A program made the position numbers and the translations under genes. From Streptomyces violens (GTDB taxonomy: Bacteria; Actinomycetota; Actinomycetes; Streptomycetales; Streptomycetaceae), in contig NZ_JOBH01000016.1 of the NCBI RefSeq assembly GCF_000717745.1, positions 1 to 64,000 of the forward strand: 64,000 bases of DNA, given 5' to 3'. Positions 42,631 through 52,012 of the stretch are shown here, in pieces. Within the stretch, counting starts at the first letter, position 1. Every line of letters starts with the position of its first letter. The notes beneath the pieces are model-generated. The model ran no database searches. It had not been told where the DNA came from and saw only the letters and a list, made by a program, of their open reading frames with translations.

Positions 42631-43317
42631 ATGCCCTCGCTCGACCGCCACGACAACGTCTTCGTTCTCGACCTCGGAGACGGTGAGAACCGCGACGGAG
42701 AGAACCGCTTCCACCCCGACTGGCTCACCGCCGTCAGTGCCGCGCTCGACGAGGTCGAGAAGGCGGAGGGGCCCCGCGCCCTGGTCACCGCCGCCACCGG
42801 CAAGTTCTACTCCAACGGGCTCGACCTGGACTGGCTGTTCGCCCACGCCGACCAGCACCAGGACTACGTCGTCTCCGTCCATGAGCTGTTCGCGCGGATG
42901 CTGTCGCTGCCGGTCATCACGGTGGCCGCGCTGCAGGGGCACACCTTCGCCGCCGGCGCGATGTTCTCCCTCGCCCACGACTTCCGCGTGATGCGCGCCG
43001 ACCGCGGCTACTGGTGCCTGCCCGAAGCGGACATCAACATCCCCTTCACCCCCGGTATGGCCGCGCTCATCCAGTCCCGGCTGGCGCCGCAGACCGCGCA
43101 CGAGGCCATGCTCACCGCTCGCCGCTACGGCGGTACCGACGCCGCGGCCGCCGGCATCGTCGACCGGGCGGTCAGCGAGGACGCCGTGCGCTCCACCGCG
43201 ATCGAGATCGCCCAGGCGCAGGTGAACAAGGCCGGCGACACCCTCGGCACCATCAAGGCCCGGATGTACGCCCCGGCCCTGGCCACCCTGCGGGACACCA
43301 CCAACCCGCTCGGCTGA
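42631..43317 (+). CDS. Enoyl-CoA hydratase/isomerase family protein
   Basis: A 228-aa crotonase-fold protein. Oxyanion-hole segments are visible as TGKFYSNGLDLDWL and ALQGHTFAAGAMFSLAHDFRV. The usual catalytic glutamates are not obvious, although the LPEADINIPFTPGMAALI stretch is the normal second half. The shape resembles the ECI/peroxisomal-isomerase branch rather than a true hydratase. ATG 42631 follows GAAGGAG. It is second in the TetR-led operon; acyl-CoA processing is expected, with the substrate unknown. Confidence 0.88.
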   Translation: MPSLDRHDNVFVLDLGDGENRDGENRFHPDWLTAVSAALDEVEKAEGPRALVTAATGKFYSNGLDLDWLFAHADQHQDYVVSVHELFARMLSLPVITVAALQGHTFAAGAMFSLAHDFRVMRADRGYWCLPEADINIPFTPGMAALIQSRLAPQTAHEAMLTARRYGGTDAAAAGIVDRAVSEDAVRSTAIEIAQAQVNKAGDTLGTIKARMYAPALATLRDTTNPLG

Positions 43318-43400
43318 CCAGCACACCACCGACCGCCGCCCCGCACCCGGGCTCACCCCGGGGCGGGGCAAGCTGCCCACCGCATGAGGAGACCGGGCCG

Positions 43401-45644
43401 ATGACCGCCGACACCGCCACCTGGCACAAGAGCGCCTGCATCCTGTGCGAGAACAACTGCGGCATCCAGCTCCAGACCGACGGCCGCCGCTTCACCAAGA
43501 TCCGCGGCGACAAGGACCATGTCGCCACCGCCGGCTACACCTGCAACAAGGCCCTGCGCCTGGACCACTACCAAAACGGCGGAGCCCGGCTGACGACACC
43601 ACTCCGGCGGGAGGCGGACGGCAGTTTCACCCCGATCGACTGGGACACCGCCCTCCGCGAGATCGCCGCCCGGCTGAAGACGGTGCGCGACACCCACGGT
43701 GGCGAATCGATCTTCTTCTACGGGGGCGGCGGACAGGGCAACCACCTCGGCGGCGCCTACAGCGGCGCCCTGCTGCGCGCCCTCAGAGCCCGCTACCGTT
43801 CCAACCCCCTGGCCCAGGAGAAGACCGGCGAGGGTTTCGTCGACGCCCACCTCACCGGCGGCCACACCACCGGCGACTTCACCCGCGCCGAAGTCTCCCT
43901 CTTCCTCGGCAAGAACCCCTGGCAGTCCCACGGCGTCCCGCGCGCCCGTACCGTACTCAAGGACATCGCCAAGGACCCTTCCCGCACGATGATCGTCATC
44001 GATCCGGTGCGTACGGAGACCGCCGACCTCGCCGACATCCATCTCCAGGTCAAGCCCGGCACCGACGCCTGGTGCCTGGCCGGCCTCCTCGGCGTCCTGG
44101 TCCAGGAGGACCTCCTCGACCACGCCTTCCTCACCGCCCGCACCACCGGCGCGGAGACGGTGATCGAGCAGCTCAGGACGGTGGATGTCGCCCGCTGCGC
44201 GCAGACCTGCGGTGTGGACGAGGACCTGCTGCGCCGGGCGGCACGCCGTATCGGTACCGCCTCCAGCGTCGCGACGTACGAGGACCTGGGCGTGCAGCAG
44301 GGTCCCAACAGCACGCTCGTTTCCTACCTCAACAAGCTGACCTGGCTGCTGACGGGGAACTTCGCCAAGCCCGGCGCCATGCAGCCGCACTCGTGGATCG
44401 CCCCGCTGGCCCGCTACTCGACAAGCCCGCGCCGCACCCCCGTCACCGGCGCGCGGATGCCCGGCGGCCTGGTGCCCTGCAACGTCATCGCCGAGGAGAT
44501 CCTCACCGACCACCCCGACCGCTTCCGGGCGATGATCATCGAGTCGTCCAACCCGGCGCACTCCCTGGCGGACTCCGCCGCCTTCGCCAACGCACTCGCC
44601 GCGCTCGACCTGGTCGTCGTCATCGACATCGCCCTGACCGAGACCGGCCGCCAGGCCGACTACGTGCTTCCCGCCGCCTCACAGTTCGAGAAGTGGGAAG
44701 CGACCTTCTTCACCTTCGAGTTCCCCCACAACACCTTCCACCTGCGCGCCCCGGTCCTCGACCCACTGCCCGGCACCCTGCCCGAGCCCGAGGTCTACGC
44801 CCGCCTCGTCCGCGAACTCAACGCCGTCCCCAGCAGCAAGCTGACACTGCTGCACGCCGCGGCCCGTCTGGGCCGCACCCCCTACAAGCTCGCCTTCGCC
44901 GCCCTGGCAGCCCTCGACAAGGGCACCTTCGCCATGGCCCCGTACCTGCTGTACGAGACCCTCGGCCCCACCCTTCCCACAGGCGCCCGGTCCGCCGCGG
45001 TGCTGTGGGCGCTCGCGCAGCGCATCGCCAAGGAGTACCCCGCCGCCATGCGCCGGGCCGGACACCGAAGCGCCGACGCCCTCTTCGACGCGATGCTGGA
45101 GGGCCGGTCCGGGATCACGTTCACCGAGGACGAGTACGCCGACGCCTGGAACTACGTCCCTCACCCCGGCCACCGCATCCCGCTGCCCATCCCCGAACTC
45201 CTCGGCCTCCTCGCCGATCTGGACACGACCCCCGCCGTCCACACCACCGACGACTTCCCCATCATCCTTGCCGCCGGCCAGCGCCGGGCCTTCACCGCGA
45301 ACACCATCTTCCGCGACAACACCTGGCGCAAGCGCGACGTACAGGGCGCCCTGCGCATCAGCCCGCACGACGCCGAACAACTCGGCCTGTCCAACGGTGC
45401 CCTCGCCCAGATCACCACCACTCGCGGCACCGCTCAGGCCGTCGTGGAGATCGACGACCGCCTGCAACCCGGCCACGCGGCCCTGCCCAACGGCTTCGGC
45501 CTCGACCTGCCCACCGAGGACGGCAGCACCGAACGCACCGGCGTCGCCCTGAACACCCTCACCGACCTCACCTGGCGCGACCCCATCGCCGGCACCCCCT
45601 GGCACAAACACGTCCCCGCCCGCATCCAGCCCCTCCCCGCCTGA
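43401..45644 (+). CDS. Molybdopterin-dependent oxidoreductase (FdhF/NasA-like family)
   Basis: A 747-aa DMSO-reductase superfamily enzyme with an N-terminal [4Fe-4S] site, CILCENNCG plus a later Cys (GYTCNKA). It has the molybdopterin-binding core (FLGKNPWQSHG, IVIDPVRTETADLADIH) and a C-terminal MGD-binding domain (LSNGALAQITTTRGTAQA). No residue in the active-site region reads as selenocysteine. No redox partner or membrane subunit is adjacent, so soluble electron transfer is likely. Operon partners are a crotonase and a hotdog thioesterase. Formate oxidation is possible and would complement purU nearby, but the substrate is not determined by sequence. Confidence 0.9.
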   Translation: MTADTATWHKSACILCENNCGIQLQTDGRRFTKIRGDKDHVATAGYTCNKALRLDHYQNGGARLTTPLRREADGSFTPIDWDTALREIAARLKTVRDTHGGESIFFYGGGGQGNHLGGAYSGALLRALRARYRSNPLAQEKTGEGFVDAHLTGGHTTGDFTRAEVSLFLGKNPWQSHGVPRARTVLKDIAKDPSRTMIVIDPVRTETADLADIHLQVKPGTDAWCLAGLLGVLVQEDLLDHAFLTARTTGAETVIEQLRTVDVARCAQTCGVDEDLLRRAARRIGTASSVATYEDLGVQQGPNSTLVSYLNKLTWLLTGNFAKPGAMQPHSWIAPLARYSTSPRRTPVTGARMPGGLVPCNVIAEEILTDHPDRFRAMIIESSNPAHSLADSAAFANALAALDLVVVIDIALTETGRQADYVLPAASQFEKWEATFFTFEFPHNTFHLRAPVLDPLPGTLPEPEVYARLVRELNAVPSSKLTLLHAAARLGRTPYKLAFAALAALDKGTFAMAPYLLYETLGPTLPTGARSAAVLWALAQRIAKEYPAAMRRAGHRSADALFDAMLEGRSGITFTEDEYADAWNYVPHPGHRIPLPIPELLGLLADLDTTPAVHTTDDFPIILAAGQRRAFTANTIFRDNTWRKRDVQGALRISPHDAEQLGLSNGALAQITTTRGTAQAVVEIDDRLQPGHAALPNGFGLDLPTEDGSTERTGVALNTLTDLTWRDPIAGTPWHKHVPARIQPLPA

Positions 45645-45721
45645 CGAACATCCCGCCCCGCGCGGGCAGCGGCACCACCAGCACCAGGATCAGCACCAGG
45701 ACCACGCAAGGAGAACGACCC

Positions 45722-46165
45722 GTGACCACCACCGACTTCACCGCCATGACCGGCCTGGAACTGATGCGCTGGGTACAGACCGAACGCCCCACCGACATCC
45801 CCTCCATCGGCCGTCTGCTCGGCATGCGCTTCGACGAGGTCGACCACGGTCGCATCGTCATCTCCCTCGACACCCGCCCCGACTTCGCCAACCCCCTCGG
45901 CACCGTCCACGGCGGCATCGCCGCCACCCTCCTCGACTCCGCCATGGGCTGCGCCGTCCACACGACCCTCCCCGCCGGCGCCGGCTACACCACCCTCGAG
46001 CTCAAGGTCAACTACATCCGCGCCGCCCGCACCGACGGCCAGACCCTCACCGCCACCGGCACCGTCATCCACGCCGGCCGCCGCACCGCCACCGCCGACG
46101 GAAAGGTCCTCGACGACCAGGGCAAACTCATCGCCCACGCCACGACCACCTGCATGATCCTCTAG
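45722..46165 (+). CDS. PaaI-type hotdog thioesterase
   Basis: A 147-aa hotdog-fold acyl-CoA thioesterase. The PaaI/YdiI motif is seen as ANPLGTVHGGIAATLLDSAMG, where the HGG loop and following helix bind CoA ester and position the catalytic acid, then TLELKVNYIRAA and a C-terminal HATTTCMIL strand. GTG 45722 follows AAGGAGAACG. It ends the TetR-led operon and faces the Rieske oxygenase across a very strong hairpin. Confidence 0.9.
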   Translation: MTTTDFTAMTGLELMRWVQTERPTDIPSIGRLLGMRFDEVDHGRIVISLDTRPDFANPLGTVHGGIAATLLDSAMGCAVHTTLPAGAGYTTLELKVNYIRAARTDGQTLTATGTVIHAGRRTATADGKVLDDQGKLIAHATTTCMIL

Positions 46166-46219
46166 ACGTCACCAACGGCCAGCTCGTCCTGCCCGGCCCC
46201 CGCGGCCTGGCATGACGGC

Positions 46220-46262
46220 GGATGCCGGGCGGTGAGCAGAGGCTGCTCGCCGCCCGGCATCC
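46220..46262. terminator. Bidirectional terminator between thioesterase and Rieske oxygenase genes
   Basis: A 20-bp stem with one G-T wobble closed by a 3-base loop (arms 46220-46239 and 46243-46262, starting GGATGCCGGGCGG). It lies between two convergent stop codons (46165 and 46282) and should end both transcripts. Confidence 0.9.
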
Positions 46263-46281
46263 GTGTTGGTGTGGTGTTGTG

Positions 46282-47403
46282 TCAGGTACCGAGACGGTTC
46301 TGGACCCAGTCGTGGAATTCGCCGATGTGGTGTTCGCTCGGGACCAGGACGCCGCCCTTGGCGTACAGGCGTGAGCTCATCGTCGGCTGGCAGCGTTCGC
46401 AGGCGTCGAAGTCCTGGCGGTTGACCCGGTCGAAGAGCTCCACCGACCGGCTCACGTCCTTGCCGCTCTCGACGACGTGCGGAAGGTACAGCCAGTCGCA
46501 CTCCACGATCGTGCGGTCGGCCGCCACCGGGTACATCCGGTGGAAGATGACATGGTCGGGGACCAGGTTGATGAACACCTGCGGCCGCACCGTGATCGCG
46601 TAGTACCGGCGGTCCTGGTCCTCGGAGACGCCCGGAATGCGGTCCAGGCCCTCCGAGCCGTCAACGGTGAAGCCCTTGACGTCCGCACCGAACTCCGCAC
46701 CGTGGCCCACGTAGTACTGCGCCGCGAAGCCGTCGGCGAATTCCGGCAGTACTTCGGTCAGTTCCGGGTGGATCGTGGCGCAGTGGTAGCACTCCATGAA
46801 GTTCTCGATGATGAGCTTCCAGTTCGCCTGCACGTCGTAGACGATCCGCTTGCCGAGCTCCAGGTTGTCGATGTCGTACCCGACGATCGACTCGGCGTCG
46901 CCCAGGCGTGCCACCACATCCTGGATCACCGACTCCTCGAACGAGGGCGGGTTCTCGGCCAGGCACACCCACACATAGCCCAGCCACTCGCGCACCGCCA
47001 CATTGGCCAGGCCGTACTCGGTCCGGCCGATGTCCGGCATCTTCGTCAGGTTCGGGGCCGCGACGAGCTTGCCCGTGAGGTCGTACGTCCAGGCGTGGTA
47101 CGGGCATTGGAACGCCCGCTTGACCTCGCCGGACTCCTCCGTGCACAGCTTGGCGCCCCGGTGCCGGCACACGTTGAAGAAGGCCCGGACGGAGTTGTCC
47201 CGCGACCGGGTCAGCAGGACGCTCTCGCGCCCGACGTCCACGGTCTTGAACGCACCCGGCTTGTCCAGGTCCGCGGAGCGCGCCGCGCAGAACCACATCG
47301 ATTCAAAGATGCGCTCCTGCTCCAGCCGGAAGATCTCCGGGTCCGTGTAGTGGTCACCGGGGAGCGTCGGGATCAGGCTCTCCGGCAGTCCGGTCGTGGT
47401 CAT
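46282..47403 (-). CDS. Rieske non-heme iron oxygenase, betaine-demethylase type
   Basis: A 373-aa ring-hydroxylating-oxygenase alpha-type protein. Rieske ligands are C79-x-H81 (NVCRHRGAKLC) and C100-x2-H103 (QCPYHAWTYDLTGKL). The mononuclear iron site is in ENFMECYHCATIHPEL, giving H207 and H212, with a later Asp around FDRVNRQDFDACERC. The family contains glycine-betaine monooxygenase (GbcA/BmoA) and stachydrine demethylase, which remove N-methyl groups as formaldehyde. Being last in an operon with a dimethylglycine-oxidase-like gene and folD makes glycine betaine to dimethylglycine the best guess; stachydrine or carnitine remain possible. Confidence 0.85.
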   Translation of the reverse strand: MTTTGLPESLIPTLPGDHYTDPEIFRLEQERIFESMWFCAARSADLDKPGAFKTVDVGRESVLLTRSRDNSVRAFFNVCRHRGAKLCTEESGEVKRAFQCPYHAWTYDLTGKLVAAPNLTKMPDIGRTEYGLANVAVREWLGYVWVCLAENPPSFEESVIQDVVARLGDAESIVGYDIDNLELGKRIVYDVQANWKLIIENFMECYHCATIHPELTEVLPEFADGFAAQYYVGHGAEFGADVKGFTVDGSEGLDRIPGVSEDQDRRYYAITVRPQVFINLVPDHVIFHRMYPVAADRTIVECDWLYLPHVVESGKDVSRSVELFDRVNRQDFDACERCQPTMSSRLYAKGGVLVPSEHHIGEFHDWVQNRLGT

Positions 47404-47482
47404 GGTTCACCTCGAAGAGAAGTGCCTTGGGCAGGGAGAAAAGAGGAAGAGACGTGGGACCGTCGGCTGTCAGGTGAGTGCT

Positions 47483-48349
47483 TCACGCGGCAGCGTGTCG
47501 GCCGGCGGCGCGTTCGGCCGCCTCTACGACGTTGGCGAGGAGCATCGCCCGCGTCATGGGGCCGACGCCGCCGGGCATCGGTGCCAGCCACCCGGCGACG
47601 CCTGCGACGTCCGGATGCACGTCGCCGAGCAGGCCCTCTTCCGTGCGGGTGATGCCGACGTCCAGGACGGCGGCGCCCGGCCGGACCATGTCCGGAGTGA
47701 TCAGGCCCGGCGAACCGGCTGCCGCGACGACGACATCCGCCTCGCGGACGTGCCAGGGCAGGCCCTTTGTACCGGTGTGGCAGAGCGTCACCGTTGCGTT
47801 CTCCGACCTGCGGGTGAGCAGCAGGCCGATGGGCCGGCCGACCGTGACACCGCGGCCGATCACACAGACCCGGGCTCCGGCGAGCGGTACGTCGTGGCGG
47901 CGCAGCAGCTCGACGATGCCGCGCGGGGTGCAGGGCAGCGGACTCTCGACGCCGAGGACCAGGCGCCCCAGGCTGACCGGGTGCAGGCCGTCGGCGTCCT
48001 TCGCCGGGTCCATCCGCTCCAGTACGGCGTTGGCGTCGAGCCCGCGCGGGAGGGGCAGTTGGACGATGTAGCCAGTGCAGGCCGGGTCGGCGTTGAGTTC
48101 GTCGATGACTGCCTCGACCTGGTCCTGGGTGGCGTCGGCCGGCAGCTCACGGCGGATCGAGGCGATCCCGACCTGTGCGCAGTCGCGGTGCTTGCCGCCC
48201 ACGTACGCGTGGCTGCCGGGGTCGTCACCGACCAGTACCGTACCGAGGCCCGGTACGATGCCGCGCTCGGCCAACGCCTTAACTCTTACGGTGAGTTCGG
48301 CACGGATGGCGGCCGCGGTGCGACGGCCGTCAAGAATGTTCGCGCTCAT
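47483..48349 (-). CDS. folD: Methylenetetrahydrofolate dehydrogenase/cyclohydrolase
   Basis: A 288-aa bifunctional enzyme converting 5,10-methylene-THF to 10-formyl-THF. Catalytic Tyr49 and Lys53 are in [34 protein letters not shown] (two overlapping family blocks, residues about 94-115), [14 protein letters not shown] and the closing [18 protein letters not shown] are standard FolD. ATG 48349 has AAGGGGAG upstream. It lies 27 bases after the dimethylglycine-oxidase-like gene, so it oxidises the methylene-THF that enzyme makes. It is probably a dedicated second folD. Confidence 0.94.
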   Translation of the reverse strand: MSANILDGRRTAAAIRAELTVRVKALAERGIVPGLGTVLVGDDPGSHAYVGGKHRDCAQVGIASIRRELPADATQDQVEAVIDELNADPACTGYIVQLPLPRGLDANAVLERMDPAKDADGLHPVSLGRLVLGVESPLPCTPRGIVELLRRHDVPLAGARVCVIGRGVTVGRPIGLLLTRRSENATVTLCHTGTKGLPWHVREADVVVAAAGSPGLITPDMVRPGAAVLDVGITRTEEGLLGDVHPDVAGVAGWLAPMPGGVGPMTRAMLLANVVEAAERAAGRHAAA

Positions 48350-48376
48350 TTTCTCCCCTTCTTGGGTGGGCACGGG

Positions 48377-50830
48377 CTAGCCGCGAAGGCGCTGCATTTT
48401 CGGGTCGAACAGCGGTTCCTCGGTGACGACCGCCGGGATGGCCTGGTCGAAGTAGCCGATGTGCAGGGTGCGGCCGGGAGTGGCCAGTTCCGCGGGCAGC
48501 CAGGCGTAGGCGATGGCCTTGCCGATCGTGTATCCGTACGCGGCGCTGGTGACGTAGCCGACGGCGCAGTCACCGTCGTGGACCGGCTCCTTGCCCATGA
48601 CCACGGCAGTGGGATCGTCGATGGTCAGGCAGGCCAGGCGGCGTTGCACCCGTTCGGCGCGCCGCTGCAGCGCGTCGCGGCCGATGAAGTCACCCTTGTC
48701 CATCTTCACCGCGAAGCCCACGCCGGCCTCGTACGGGTCGTGCTCGTACGTCATGTCGGTGCCGAAGGACCGGTAACCCTTCTCCAGTCGCAGGCTGTTG
48801 AAGGCGCCCCGGCCGGCCGCGATGCCGCCGTACGGCCGGGCCGCCTCCCAGAGTGTGTCCCAGAGCTTCAGGCCCATGTCGGCGGTGGTGTACAGCTCCC
48901 AGCCGAGCTCGCCGACGTAGGAGAGCCGCATCGCGGTGACGGGGACGGAGCCGATGTACGCCTCCTTCGCGCGGAAGAACTTCAGGCCGGCGTTGGAGAA
49001 GTCCTGGTCGGTCAGCGGCTGGAGCACCTCCCGCGCCTTCGGGCCCCACAGGCCGATGCAGCAGGTGCCGGCGGTGATGTCGCGCACTGCCACGGAACCG
49101 TCCGCGGGCAGGTGCCGGGTGAGCCAGTCCAGGTCGAGCGCGCCGTTCGCGCCGATCTGGAAGCGGTTGCGTCCCAGCCGGGCGATCGTCACATCGCTGC
49201 GGATGCCGCCGTCCACGTCCAGCATCAGTGTGTACGTGACCGAGCCCACCGACTTGTCGATGTTCCCCGTCGTCAGGTGCTGCAGGAAGGCCGCGGCGCC
49301 GCGGCCGGTGACCTCCAGCCGCTTCAGTGCGGTCATGTCGTACAGTGCGACGCCCTCGCGGGTCGCCTGGGCCTCGGCGCCCACGATCGGCGACCAGTGG
49401 CGGGCCGCCCAGTCGTTCGGTGTGGGGATCTCCCGCCCCGCCAGCAGGGGCTCATTGGCCGCGTACCACTGGGGCCGCTCAAAGCCCGATGCTTCCAAGA
49501 AGTACGCACCGAGCTCCTGCTGGCGGGGCAGGAAGGGGCTGGTGCGCAGGGGTCGTGGCGCACCAGCCGGCTGGAGGGGGTGGAGGATGTCGTAGACCTC
49601 GTCGAAGTTCTGGCAGTCCCGCGCCAGGACGTACTCGGGGGCCAGCTGGTGCGGTTCGAAGCGGTTGACGTCGCACTCGTGCAGATCGAACGAGGAGCAG
49701 TACCCGTCCACCAGCCACTCGGCGACGGCCCGGCCCACGCCCGCGGAGTGGGTCACCCACACCGCTTCCGCCACCCAGAAGCCCTTGACCTGCTGAGACT
49801 CGCCCAGCAGTGGCATTCCGTCGGTGGTGAAGGAGAACAGTCCGTTGATGCCTTCCTCGACCTTGGCCTCCTGCGTCGCCGGGAGCAGCGACTGGGTCTC
49901 GGTCCAGGCGTCGGCGAAGTCCTCGGGGGTGAAGCGCAGGACGGACGGCATCTCCTCGGCTTCGTTCACCGAGACGATGTCGTCGGCCGACACCGGCATC
50001 GCGCGGTGCCCGTAGTAGCCGATGCCCAGCCGGTCGTAGCGGTCCCGGTAGTAGAGATCGGCGTCCTGGTGGCGCAGGATCGGGCGTACGGCCTCCTCCT
50101 CCTGGCCCGCCAGCGCCGGCACCGGTCCGGTCCAGGCAAGCTGGTGGGCGAGCGGGGTCAGGGGGAGGTCCATGCCGACCATGCGGGCGACCTTCGGCCC
50201 CCAGATGCCGGCGCAGCACACCACGATGTCCGCCGGGATCTCACCCTGGTCGGTGACCACGGAGGTCACCCGGTCACCGCCGGTGCCGTCGTCCTCGGTG
50301 CGGACGTCCAGCACCTCGTGCTCGCCCAGGAGGCGCACTCCGCGGTCCTCGGCCGCCTTGAGCTGTGCCTCGACCGCCAGTACCGCTTTCGCCAGGCCGT
50401 CGGTCGGGATCAGCATGCCACCCAGTACCCGCTCGGCGTTCACCAGCGGATGCAGCCGTACGCACTCCTCGGGGCCCAGCAGCCGTGCCTCGACACCCCA
50501 CGACGTCACCCAGCCGTGCCGGCGTTGCAACTCCGCCAGCCGTTCCGGCGTCGTGGCGATCTCCAGTCCACCCACCGGCAGGAAGCACGGCTCCCCGGCC
50601 ACCTGCAGCGAGGAGAACTTCTCCACCGTGTAGCGGGCCATCTCCGTCAGGGCTTTCGAGGCGTTGGTCTGGAACACCAGGCCCGGAGCGTGTGACGACG
50701 ATCCGCCGGTGGCCGGCAGGGGCCCCTGGTCGACCACCGTCACCTCGGTCCAGCCCCGGACGGACAGCTCATCGGCCAGCGCCGCTCCCACGACACCCGC
50801 ACCGATGATGACCACGCGCGGTCCCGCCAT
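48377..50830 (-). CDS. Dimethylglycine oxidase-like FAD/folate flavoprotein
   Basis: An 817-aa two-part enzyme. The N-terminal DAO-type flavin domain (VVIIGAGVVGAALADEL) has H47 in GGSSSHAPGLVF at the position of the covalent flavin link in dimethylglycine dehydrogenases. The C-terminal half is a GcvT-like folate domain (LYDMTALKRLEVTG; AVGYVTSAAYGYTIGKAIAYAW). It should demethylate N,N-dimethylglycine (or sarcosine) and trap the methyl carbon as methylene-THF. Length matches Arthrobacter dimethylglycine oxidase (about 830 aa). It opens the leftward operon with folD and the Rieske oxygenase and has a palindromic operator just upstream. ATG 50830 follows GGGAGGG. Confidence 0.92.
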   Translation of the reverse strand: MAGPRVVIIGAGVVGAALADELSVRGWTEVTVVDQGPLPATGGSSSHAPGLVFQTNASKALTEMARYTVEKFSSLQVAGEPCFLPVGGLEIATTPERLAELQRRHGWVTSWGVEARLLGPEECVRLHPLVNAERVLGGMLIPTDGLAKAVLAVEAQLKAAEDRGVRLLGEHEVLDVRTEDDGTGGDRVTSVVTDQGEIPADIVVCCAGIWGPKVARMVGMDLPLTPLAHQLAWTGPVPALAGQEEEAVRPILRHQDADLYYRDRYDRLGIGYYGHRAMPVSADDIVSVNEAEEMPSVLRFTPEDFADAWTETQSLLPATQEAKVEEGINGLFSFTTDGMPLLGESQQVKGFWVAEAVWVTHSAGVGRAVAEWLVDGYCSSFDLHECDVNRFEPHQLAPEYVLARDCQNFDEVYDILHPLQPAGAPRPLRTSPFLPRQQELGAYFLEASGFERPQWYAANEPLLAGREIPTPNDWAARHWSPIVGAEAQATREGVALYDMTALKRLEVTGRGAAAFLQHLTTGNIDKSVGSVTYTLMLDVDGGIRSDVTIARLGRNRFQIGANGALDLDWLTRHLPADGSVAVRDITAGTCCIGLWGPKAREVLQPLTDQDFSNAGLKFFRAKEAYIGSVPVTAMRLSYVGELGWELYTTADMGLKLWDTLWEAARPYGGIAAGRGAFNSLRLEKGYRSFGTDMTYEHDPYEAGVGFAVKMDKGDFIGRDALQRRAERVQRRLACLTIDDPTAVVMGKEPVHDGDCAVGYVTSAAYGYTIGKAIAYAWLPAELATPGRTLHIGYFDQAIPAVVTEEPLFDPKMQRLRG

Positions 50831-50853
50831 CGCCACACCCTCCCATCGAAAAA

Positions 50854-50870
50854 GTTGCTTCATGCGCAAC
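50854..50870. promoter_or_regulatory. GTTGCG-N5-CGCAAC-type operator upstream of the dimethylglycine-oxidase operon
   Basis: GTTGCTTCATGCGCAAC differs from the perfect site at 27071-27087 at two positions only. A further overlapping GTTGCGCAAC element lies at 50879-50888. Both are in the 265-base divergent region shared with purU. Confidence 0.72.
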
Positions 50871-51044
50871 GCGCATCGGGTTGCGCAACACACAGTGCAG
50901 TCCGTCCAGACCCGTGTCAAGAGGTGATCCGAGAGCGTCGAGGGTGCGCTGCTCCATGGACCGGAGAGCGGGCCCGGCGCCGCAACTCCCTGATCAGCAA
51001 GGTCGATCAGAGCCCTTGACCGCAGGCCGTCACGTCCGGACTAT

Positions 51045-51080
51045 GTTGCGTATCAAACACGCTGTTGCGTAATGCGCACC
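51045..51080. promoter_or_regulatory. Tandem GTTGCG operator elements upstream of purU
   Basis: GTTGCGTATCAAACACG (51045-51061) and GTTGCGTAATGCGCACC (51064-51080) start 19 bases apart, the same period as upstream of sdaA. The second resembles the full palindrome and lies 15 bases before the chosen purU start, so it would block initiation. Confidence 0.68.
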
Positions 51081-51095
51081 CACTGGGAGGTCTCC

Positions 51096-51968
51096 GTGTC
51101 CGCTCGACCGCAGCCCGATCGCGAGTTCATCCTCACCGTCTCGTGCCCCGACCGCTCCGGCCTGGTCCACGCCGTCACCGGCTTCGTCGTCCAGCACTCC
51201 GGAAACATCCAGGAGAGCCAGCAGTTCGACGACCGGCTGCAGGGCCACTTCTTCCTGCGCATGCGCTTCGACGTCCCGGATCCGGCCATCACGCTGGACG
51301 ATCTGCGCTCCGGCTTCGCGCCGGTGGCGGAGGCGTACCGGTTCTCCTGGAACCTGCACGACGCGTCGACTCCGACCCGCACGCTGATCATGGTGTCGAA
51401 GTTCGGCCACTGCCTGAACGACCTGCTCTTCCGGCGCAGCACCGGCGCGCTCAACATCGAGGTGCCGGCGATCGTCTCCAACCACCGGGACTTCGAACCG
51501 CTCGCGGAGAGCCACGGGATCCCGTTCCACCACATCCCCGTGACGCGGGAGACGAAGCCCGAGGCGGAGGCGCGGCTGCTGGAACTGGTCGACGAGCTCG
51601 ACATCGACCTGGTGGTCCTCGCCCGCTACATGCAGATCCTGTCGAACGACCTGTGCAAGCAGCTCGAAGGCCGGGCGATCAACATCCACCACTCGTTCCT
51701 GCCGAGCTTCAAGGGCGCACGGCCGTACAACCAGGCGCACGAGCGCGGCGTCAAGCTCGTCGGCGCCACGGCGCACTACGTCACCCCGGATCTCGACGAG
51801 GGCCCCATCATCGAGCAGGGCGTCGTCCGCGTGGACCACTCGCAGAGCCCCGACACCCTGGTCACCCTCGGCCGCGACGTCGAGGCACAGGTACTCGCCC
51901 GGGCCGTGGAGTGGCACAGCGAGAGCCGGATCATGGTCAACGGCAACCGCACGGTCGTCCTTCGCTGA
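51096..51968 (+). CDS. purU: Formyltetrahydrofolate deformylase
   Basis: A 290-aa enzyme hydrolysing 10-formyl-THF to formate and THF. An N-terminal ACT domain (FILTVSCPDRSGLVHAVTGF) precedes the formyltransferase-fold catalytic domain with INIHHSFLPSFKGARPYNQA, GATAHYVTPDLDEGPIIEQ and the active-site Asn/His/Asp set. GTG 51096 with GGGAGG five bases upstream is preferred over ATG 51072, which lies in the operator. It is divergent from the dimethylglycine-oxidase/folD operon and completes the route methylene-THF, formyl-THF, formate, regenerating free THF. Confidence 0.94.
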   Translation: MSARPQPDREFILTVSCPDRSGLVHAVTGFVVQHSGNIQESQQFDDRLQGHFFLRMRFDVPDPAITLDDLRSGFAPVAEAYRFSWNLHDASTPTRTLIMVSKFGHCLNDLLFRRSTGALNIEVPAIVSNHRDFEPLAESHGIPFHHIPVTRETKPEAEARLLELVDELDIDLVVLARYMQILSNDLCKQLEGRAINIHHSFLPSFKGARPYNQAHERGVKLVGATAHYVTPDLDEGPIIEQGVVRVDHSQSPDTLVTLGRDVEAQVLARAVEWHSESRIMVNGNRTVVLR

Positions 51969-52012
51969 GCCCCGCTGACCCTCTGGTCGGCGGTTTCGCC
52001 GACCACCGCCCC

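Noticed and set aside
43401..45644. Formate dehydrogenase assignment for the molybdopterin oxidoreductase
   Set aside because: No selenocysteine or decisive active-site signature is readable and no FDH partner subunits are adjacent; left as a general family call.
43445..45720. Long plus-strand frame running through the molybdopterin oxidoreductase in another phase
   Set aside because: Composition is Arg/Pro/His-rich as expected for an out-of-phase reading; only its last part (from 45722) is the real thioesterase.
47396..50695. A 1,099-codon open frame on the plus strand opposite folD and the dimethylglycine-oxidase gene
   Set aside because: It mirrors the third-base GC bias of the real genes, has no recognisable motif, and the minus-strand proteins are full-length with intact motifs.
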